In this document: in pieces, positions 58,768 to 64,000 of the stretch
Layout: every line of letters begins with the position of its first letter
How positions within the stretch are numbered: the stretch's first letter is position 1
From: Amycolatopsis sp. FDAARGOS 1241
GTDB taxonomy: Bacteria > Actinomycetota > Actinomycetes > Mycobacteriales > Pseudonocardiaceae
NCBI RefSeq assembly: GCF_016889705.1
Contig: NZ_CP069526.1
Location: forward strand, 8,770,001 to 8,834,000
Length of the DNA stretch: 64,000 bases
Reading direction: 5' to 3'
Translations under genes and position numbers: made by a program
Notes under the pieces: model-generated
What the model was told of the DNA's origin: nothing
What the model saw: the letters and a program-made list of their open reading frames with translations, nothing else
Database searches by the model: none

Positions 58768-60167
58768 CCATGACGGCAACGGTCGCGGAGTTGGTGCGCG
58801 ACTTCAAGGCCCACGGCCGGATCGTCGTCGTCGGCGCTTCCCTGACGGGACTGCGGGCGGCCGAAGCCTTGCGTGAGGAGGGTTTCGCCGGTCCGCTGAC
58901 CATCATCGGGGACGAGGCTCTTGAGCCCTACGACCGTCCCCCGCTGTCCAAGCAGGTGCTCAAAGGGTGGGTGCCGGCCGACCACACCCAACTGCCTCGC
59001 TTGCGAGAACTGGATGCCGAGTGGCGGCTCGGGGTGGCGGCCACCGGGTTGGACCGGGTCCGCAGGCAGGTGCGCTTGGCCGATGGCGAGCAGGTCCCGT
59101 TCGACCGGTTGCTGATCGCCACGGGCACCCGCGCGCGGCAGTGGCCCAACCCGACCGAGGCCGCCCTGGGCGGCGTGTTCACGCTGCGCTCGCGTGACGA
59201 CGCGGCGCGGCTGCAGCAGGCGCTGGCCGCGCGACCGTCGCGGGTCCTGGTCATCGGCGGCGGGTTCATCGGCTCGGAAGTGGCCTCCGTGTGCCGGGAA
59301 CTCGACATCCCGGTGACCGTGGCCGAGCGGGGCCCGGCGCCGCTGGTCGGCGCGCTCGGCGGGGTGATCGGCGAGATCGCCGCGCAGATGCAGCGCGACC
59401 ATGGCGTGGACCTGCGATGCGGGGTGGGCGTGTCGTCGCTGGAGGGCGACGCGAGCGGATATGTGCGACGTGCTCGGCTCTCGGACGAGACCACGATCGA
59501 CGCCGACGTGGTGCTGGCCGCGCTCGGCTCGATCCGCAACGTGGAATGGCTGGAGGGCTCCGGTCTGGCGGCCGGTTTCTGGGGCGTCGGCTGCGACGCC
59601 GGCGGTCGCGCTTTCGACATCAACGGCGTGGCGACCGACACCGTCTACGTGGCGGGTGACGTGGCACGCGCGCCACATGTGCTGTATGAGTACCAGTTTC
59701 TCGCGATGGAGCACTGGGACAATGCCGTCCTCGGCGCCGAGGTCGTGGCCCACAACATGGTGAACCTCGAGCCGCACTACTACCCGCATCTGTTGCTGCC
59801 CGGTTTCTGGTCCGGTCAGTTCGGCGTCAACATCAAGACGGTCGGCGTGCCGCCCTTCGGTGACGAGATCGTCTTCACGCAGGGGTCGGTCAAGCAGCGC
59901 CGCTTCGCCGCCGCCTACGGCCGCCGGGGCCGTATCGTCGCCGCGGTCAGCTTCGATCATGGCAAGTGGCTGGAGCACTACGGCCGGCTGATCGAGCAAT
60001 CGGCCGGGTTCCCGCCTCCGCCGCCGGGCTGGGACCGGCCCGAGGACATGAAGCCGATGCCGGCCGAGTTCCCGGAACCTGGTGTTCCGACCGCCGTCCC
60101 CGACGTTGTCTTGACCGGCCACGACCCGAGCGAACGCGGGGCCGCGTTCCGACCTCGCGCTCGTTGA
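58764..60167 (+). CDS. FAD-dependent ferredoxin reductase
   Basis: A 467-residue pyridine-nucleotide-disulfide-type reductase. FAD motif V-V-V-G-A-S-L-T-G-L-R-A-A-E at the N-terminus, NAD(P) motif V-L-V-I-G-G-G-F-I-G-S-E in the middle and T-V-Y-V-A-G-D-V-A-R before the C-terminal domain. The C-terminal part is longer than in putidaredoxin reductase, with a reductase-C-like region of about 100 residues. It overlaps the ferredoxin stop by 4 nt and reduces that ferredoxin for the P450. Confidence 0.92.
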   Translation: MTMTATVAELVRDFKAHGRIVVVGASLTGLRAAEALREEGFAGPLTIIGDEALEPYDRPPLSKQVLKGWVPADHTQLPRLRELDAEWRLGVAATGLDRVRRQVRLADGEQVPFDRLLIATGTRARQWPNPTEAALGGVFTLRSRDDAARLQQALAARPSRVLVIGGGFIGSEVASVCRELDIPVTVAERGPAPLVGALGGVIGEIAAQMQRDHGVDLRCGVGVSSLEGDASGYVRRARLSDETTIDADVVLAALGSIRNVEWLEGSGLAAGFWGVGCDAGGRAFDINGVATDTVYVAGDVARAPHVLYEYQFLAMEHWDNAVLGAEVVAHNMVNLEPHYYPHLLLPGFWSGQFGVNIKTVGVPPFGDEIVFTQGSVKQRRFAAAYGRRGRIVAAVSFDHGKWLEHYGRLIEQSAGFPPPPPGWDRPEDMKPMPAEFPEPGVPTAVPDVVLTGHDPSERGAAFRPRAR

Positions 60168-60225
60168 CACACTCTAGCGGGTCGAGCGCGTAACCGGACA
60201 CCACATCTGGAAGGAGGGGGACGCC

Positions 60226-61488
60226 ATGGTCGAAGAAACCCCCTGGCAGCAGGTCCTCCGGTACGAAAACCGCGCGAATCCGTACCCCTTCTACGAACAG
60301 CTGCGCAAGACTCCGGTGGCGCGGCAGCCGGACGGCACCTACGTCGTTAGCACCTACCAGGAGATTGTCGAGCTACTCCACGACAACCGGGTCAGCTCTG
60401 ATGTGACGAAGCGCCCCGGGGCGGTCCCGGTCGCGGCCGAGGCGGAGTCGGATTCCTCGCCGATCACACAGGTGATCATCGAGCCGAACATCATTACCCA
60501 AGACCCGCCCGAGCACGATCGAGATCGCCGCATGATGACGCGGCACTTCGCCGGCCCGCCCCATTCGCCCCACCTGATCTCCGATCGGGAGCCGGAGATC
60601 AGGCGCATCGTCGCCGACCTGCTGGACAAGATGAAGGGCAAGACCCGGATCGACGTCGTCGACGAGTTCGCCTTCCCCCTTCCGGTGACGGTGATCTGCG
60701 AGGTCTTGGGCGTGCCCCTGGAAGACATCCCGCGCTTCCACGCCTGGATCGAGGCGGCCCTGGACGCCTTGGATTTCGGTCCCGAGGCGGCTTCCGAGGA
60801 GCAACAGCGCCTGGCGGAGGCCGGTACCCAGAATGTGAACGAGTTGAGAGAGTTCATCGCCAGGCTGCTCGACCGGTACGCCCAGCAGCCCGGCCCGGGC
60901 ATGCTCTCGGCGATGGTGCAAGAGGACGGCCAGGAGGGGCACATGTCGCAGGGCGTGCTCGTCAGCAACGCCGTGCTCCTGCTCTTCGCCGGGCATGAAA
61001 CCACGGTCAACCTGATCGCCCACAGCGTGCTCACGCTGCTACGACACCCCAACGTGCTCGAGAAGCTGCGCCGCCAGCCCGAGCTGATCGTGCCGGGAAT
61101 CGAGGAGCTGCTGCGCTTCGAGTCCTCGGTCCAGTTCTGGCACACTCGCTCCGCCCTCGAGGACATCGACATCGCGGGCACCACCATCCCGCAAGGCGCA
61201 CCGATCTTCCTCGTGTACGGCTCGGCGAACCGCGACCCGCACCGGTTCGCCAACCCCGACGAGCTCGACCTCGAACGCCCCGACAACCAGCACCTCGGCT
61301 ACAGCCAGGGCATCCACTTCTGCTTCGGTGCTCCGCTCGCCCGGCTCGAGGTCCAGGCCGCGGTCAGCGAGTTCGTCCGCCGCGTGCAGAACCCGCGGCT
61401 GGTCGTCGACCCGCCCCCCTACCGCCACAACCAGATTTTCCGCGGTCCACGCCACGTCCTGGTCGACATCGACGGGATCCGCGACTGA
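60226..61488 (+). CDS. Cytochrome P450
   Basis: A soluble 420-residue bacterial P450. I-helix A-G-H-E-T-T at 255-260, K-helix E-E-L-L-R (E294/R297) and haem loop H-F-C366-F-G-A-P-L-A-R. ATG 60226 follows GGAAGGAGGG. Electron partners are encoded just upstream, and an alcohol dehydrogenase downstream, so the set likely hydroxylates a substrate and oxidises the alcohol. I cannot assign a CYP family or substrate from sequence alone. Confidence 0.94.
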   Translation: MVEETPWQQVLRYENRANPYPFYEQLRKTPVARQPDGTYVVSTYQEIVELLHDNRVSSDVTKRPGAVPVAAEAESDSSPITQVIIEPNIITQDPPEHDRDRRMMTRHFAGPPHSPHLISDREPEIRRIVADLLDKMKGKTRIDVVDEFAFPLPVTVICEVLGVPLEDIPRFHAWIEAALDALDFGPEAASEEQQRLAEAGTQNVNELREFIARLLDRYAQQPGPGMLSAMVQEDGQEGHMSQGVLVSNAVLLLFAGHETTVNLIAHSVLTLLRHPNVLEKLRRQPELIVPGIEELLRFESSVQFWHTRSALEDIDIAGTTIPQGAPIFLVYGSANRDPHRFANPDELDLERPDNQHLGYSQGIHFCFGAPLARLEVQAAVSEFVRRVQNPRLVVDPPPYRHNQIFRGPRHVLVDIDGIRD

Positions 61489-61513
61489 CCCAGCGTGCAC
61501 AAAAGGATTCGCT

Positions 61514-62557
61514 ATGCGGGCTTTTCAACTCGTCGAATGGCAGAAACCGCCCCAGCTGCGCGAGGTGCTGGTGCCCGAGCCCGGGCCGGGACAGGTTCTG
61601 GTGAAGATTGGGGGCGCCGGTGCCTGCCACTCCGATCTGCACATCATGCAGGCACCCGTACCCCCGCCCGGAAACGGCATGAGGCTGCCCTTCACCCTCG
61701 GCCACGAGAACGCGGGGTGGGTGGAGAAGCTGGGACCAGGTGTCACCGGGTTCGCGCCGGATGACCCCGTCATCGTCTACGGTCCCTGGGGCTGCGGGCT
61801 GTGCGCCAACTGCCGGCGGGGCCGGGAGAACTACTGCCAGAAGACCGGCGGCCGGGGTGGGGGCCTGGGAGGCCACGACGGCGGAATGGCTGAATACCTG
61901 CTGGTCCCGGCGTCGCGATTCCTGATTCCGCTGGGCACCCTCGATCCCCGGGAGGCCGCCCCGCTGACCGACGCGGGCCTGACCAGCTACCACGCCGTCA
62001 AGCGGTCACTGCACCTGCTCGGGCCGGGCTCGGCCGCCGTGGTGATCGGGGCGGGCGGCCTGGGCCAGATGGCCATCCAGATTCTGCGCGCACTCAGCGC
62101 GGCCACCACCATCGTCGCCGTGGACACCGCCACCGACAAGCTGGACACCGCCAAGCGCCTGGGCGCCGACGAGGCGCTGCTATCCGGCGACCAGGCGGTC
62201 ACCCGCGTCAAGGACATGACGCACCAGCAAGGCGCGCAGCTCGTGCTGGACATGGTCGGCCTCGACCCGACCCTGCGGATGGCCGCTCAGATGGCCCGGG
62301 CACTCGGCCACCTGACCATCGTCGGTCTCGGCGGCGGAGCCCTGCCTGTCAACTTCTCCAGCCCGCCGCACGAGTGTTCGGTCGCCGCGCCCTACTGGGG
62401 CTCTCTCCCCGAACTCATCGACGTGATCGCCCTCGCCCGACAACGAAAGGTCAGGATGCTGGTCGAGCATTTCCCCTTGGCCCGCGTCGCCGAGGCCTAC
62501 CAGCTCCTGCAAGACGGCAAAATCCAAGGACGCGCAGTCATCACCCCCCAGATGTGA
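61514..62557 (+). CDS. Zinc-dependent NAD(P) alcohol dehydrogenase
   Basis: A 347-residue medium-chain dehydrogenase. Catalytic zinc ligands in G-A-C-H-S-D-L-H and G-H-E-N, structural zinc in C-G-L-C-A-N-C-R-R-G-R-E-N-Y-C, and Rossmann motif V-I-G-A-G-G-L-G-Q-M. It starts 26 nt after the P450 gene and ends the operon. It probably oxidises the hydroxylated P450 product; a role in methanol or formaldehyde metabolism is less likely given its place. Confidence 0.92.
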   Translation: MRAFQLVEWQKPPQLREVLVPEPGPGQVLVKIGGAGACHSDLHIMQAPVPPPGNGMRLPFTLGHENAGWVEKLGPGVTGFAPDDPVIVYGPWGCGLCANCRRGRENYCQKTGGRGGGLGGHDGGMAEYLLVPASRFLIPLGTLDPREAAPLTDAGLTSYHAVKRSLHLLGPGSAAVVIGAGGLGQMAIQILRALSAATTIVAVDTATDKLDTAKRLGADEALLSGDQAVTRVKDMTHQQGAQLVLDMVGLDPTLRMAAQMARALGHLTIVGLGGGALPVNFSSPPHECSVAAPYWGSLPELIDVIALARQRKVRMLVEHFPLARVAEAYQLLQDGKIQGRAVITPQM

Positions 62558-63334
62558 GCGACGCTCAACGCGACCCGGGCTGGCCTCCCGACCGGTGCCA
62601 GGAAGGGGCACGTTCCCTGGGCGGTGTGTTCTCCGGCCTATTCTTGCACCGGGTGAGTGGGGAGGTGCTGATCGGCGATCGCCTCGGCAGCTTGGGCCCG
62701 AACGCCGGCCGTGTTCTGTCGGAAGGCCTCTGCGTTGAACGAGTTCCTGCGTCCGCTCCGGACTGCTTCCCCACCGCTCGACGAAGCTGCGGGTCGAGAC
62801 GGACCCGCTCGCGCACGGTGACGGCCCTTCGTCAGAGCAGAGCTCCGGGCCCCGCGGCTGCGGATGCCGTCCCGTGTGCCCTGCGAGGACAGGTGGCCCG
62901 GTCCGTGCGCATAGTAGTCCTGCCTGCCGCCTACTACGGCGGCCTTAAGTGCGCTGGCCGCGTTCGAGGTAATGGCCAGTGACCGCTGGATCGGCGTGGG
63001 CACCGAGCTGATGTGCCGGTCCCGCCGCCATAGCGCGCCAAGGGCGGCGCCCGACGAGTGGACACCACCGCCGGCCACCTGAAGGACTGAAAGTTCAGCT
63101 CAGAGCGGTAGAGAACCGAGGTACCGCCGCCTCTGCCGGCGGCAGCATTGCACGCCCGCCCGCCGCAGGTGTCCGGGGTCGGCCGGGTCCCTGGGGCCTT
63201 GACCGGTGGCGCCGGTGGATCAACGTTGCGGGCGAAAGCCATCGGGAACTTTGCCGCCCTGTGGCCGGGCAGGCCGGTGGGCTGCGTCGCACCAGGTCCT
63301 CGGGCACAACACGATGACGCAGGACCCCGTCAGT
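62558..63334. other. Gene-poor stretch after the alcohol dehydrogenase
   Basis: About 780 nt with fragmented open frames on both strands, none supported. A minus-strand segment near 62640-62760 reads like a helical protein end (S-F-N-A-E-A-F-R-Q-N-T-A-G-V-R-A-Q) without a start. I regard the area as eroded or intergenic DNA. Confidence 0.4.
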
Positions 63335-64000
63335 TCACGATCCCCACCGCGGGAGTGCGGGCTCTCGTGGGGTTCCGGGCCGGTCTCGAGGCAGCAGTAG
63401 TCGCAATGCACCCCGCCTGATTTCGGATCGGGCGGGAAGGGGCACCGTCACGGGTTCGCCGTCGATCCCAGCGGGCAGGCGGGGCGCCGCGCCGTAGAGC
63501 GTGATATCGGGTGCGGACCAGGTGATGGCCGGCCCCGACCGTCCCAGGGTCCCGGGTTGCCGCAGCGCGGCGCGAAGGTGCAGCAGCAGATCAGGCGGCG
63601 GGGCGGGCGGGCGCGTGACCACGATTCCACCCAGCGATCCGGTGTCGAGTGCGAAGCGACGACCCAGGTAGCGTGGAGTCGCGATGTGATAAGGGTTGTT
63701 GGACACCAACAGCACTTGGGGTAATTCGATCGTTCCCGCGGGAGTGTCCACATTGCCTTCGACCCATTGCTCGCCCTTGAGGTAGTTGGGGGCGATCGAT
63801 GCGAGAGTGCGTAGTTTGGCCTCCCGGTACCCGGGCTCCAACAGCGCGTCGGCATAGGCGCCGAATGAGACATTGTTGATAAACACGCGCCCGCCGATCA
63901 CCCCAAGGTCGACGCGTGCGGGATCGCCGTCGCGCAGAGCGTTCAACGCCGACGCCGGATTCTTGATGTCCAGGCCCAGATCCCGGGCAAAGTGGTTGCG
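63335..64000 (-). CDS. Diacylglycerol kinase-family lipid kinase (N-terminus outside window)
   Basis: The frame is open to the right edge, giving the C-terminal 221 residues. It starts in the conserved N-H-F-A-R-D-L-G-L-D of the DAGK catalytic domain (part of G-T-G-N-D/H-F-A-R), then I-N-N-V-S-F-G-A-Y-A-D and a C-terminal D-G-E-P beta-sandwich segment, as in YegS/DagK-like lipid kinases. It phosphorylates diacylglycerol or a related lipid. The stop is TGA at 63335-63337. No link to its neighbours is evident. Confidence 0.85.
   Translation of the reverse strand, partial: RNHFARDLGLDIKNPASALNALRDGDPARVDLGVIGGRVFINNVSFGAYADALLEPGYREAKLRTLASIAPNYLKGEQWVEGNVDTPAGTIELPQVLLVSNNPYHIATPRYLGRRFALDTGSLGGIVVTRPPAPPPDLLLHLRAALRQPGTLGRSGPAITWSAPDITLYGAAPRLPAGIDGEPVTVPLPARSEIRRGALRLLLPRDRPGTPREPALPRWGS

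Noticed and set aside
61514..62557. Zinc alcohol dehydrogenase as the methanol dehydrogenase
   Set aside because: It ends a P450 operon in the presumed element, far from the RuMP genes, and is not of the NDMA- or iron-dependent types known for methanol.
1..64000. CRISPR arrays, rRNA genes, complete tRNA genes, insertion sequences with transposase
   Set aside because: No regularly spaced repeats, no rRNA-like stretches, only a partial tRNA and no transposase motif were seen.

Overview
The window is high-GC, actinomycete-like DNA with GTG and TTG starts, many 1-4 nt start/stop overlaps and dense operons. An actinobacterial group 1h (formerly group 5) [NiFe]-hydrogenase, a class I aldolase, and a ribulose monophosphate (RuMP) cycle set beside PQQ synthesis suggest a methylotrophic, hydrogen-oxidising member of the Pseudonocardiaceae (Amycolatopsis/Pseudonocardia type). 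The genus is inferred from gene content; no marker RNA is present.

Layout. 1-14.7 kb: a Sel1/TPR protein (partial), then a hydrogenase operon (two SIS-domain proteins around a small HypC-like protein, small and large subunits, a NifU-like protein, three conserved proteins of unknown function, a maturation protease, a one-helix miniprotein, hypC-D-E-A-B) with convergent hypF. 14.7-21.4 kb: an eroded zone in which an AraC regulator, a nitrilase, a metallo-beta-lactamase-fold protein and a flavin reductase-like gene all carry frameshifts. It also holds an intact trmO, an ECF sigma/anti-sigma pair and gene fragments. 21.4-28.4 kb: RuMP genes pfkA, glpX, hxlB, tkt, hxlA and divergent rpe. 28.5-35.1 kb: two divergent paralogous GAF-LytTR regulators beside a Cys-rich miniprotein, a PQQ alcohol dehydrogenase with a lanthanide-type Asp pair and no signal peptide, and a cupredoxin-like protein. 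35.6-44.7 kb: katG, mntP, an orphan pqqA, rpiB, a HAD phosphatase, a second glpX with an altered catalytic motif, fba and a LysR regulator. 45.2-50.9 kb: an operon pqqA2-B-C-D-E ending in an M1 aminopeptidase. 51.3-52.1 kb: a second, almost identical hxlA. 52.2-55.3 kb: a small protein, an acetate/succinate-type transporter and a SulP transporter. 55.7 kb to the end: a 3' tRNA-Arg(ACG) fragment next to paired direct repeats, read as the edge of an integrated element. Beyond it lie a TetR/SDR pair, a DNA-ligase remnant, a ferredoxin/ferredoxin reductase/P450/alcohol dehydrogenase operon and a partial lipid kinase.

How it fits together. The PQQ operon and orphan PqqA would supply cofactor to the PQQ dehydrogenase. 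Its likely product, formaldehyde, would be fixed by HxlA and HxlB. Pfk, Fba, GlpX, Tkt, Rpe and RpiB would rearrange and regenerate the ribulose 5-phosphate acceptor. The hydrogenase could add electrons from H2. Points most worth a second look: a PqqA paralogue with His where the cross-linked Tyr should be, an M1 peptidase in the pqq operon, the signal-less lanthanide-type dehydrogenase, the two GAF-LytTR regulators, and the inverted hxlA duplication with its shared 59-nt upstream block.
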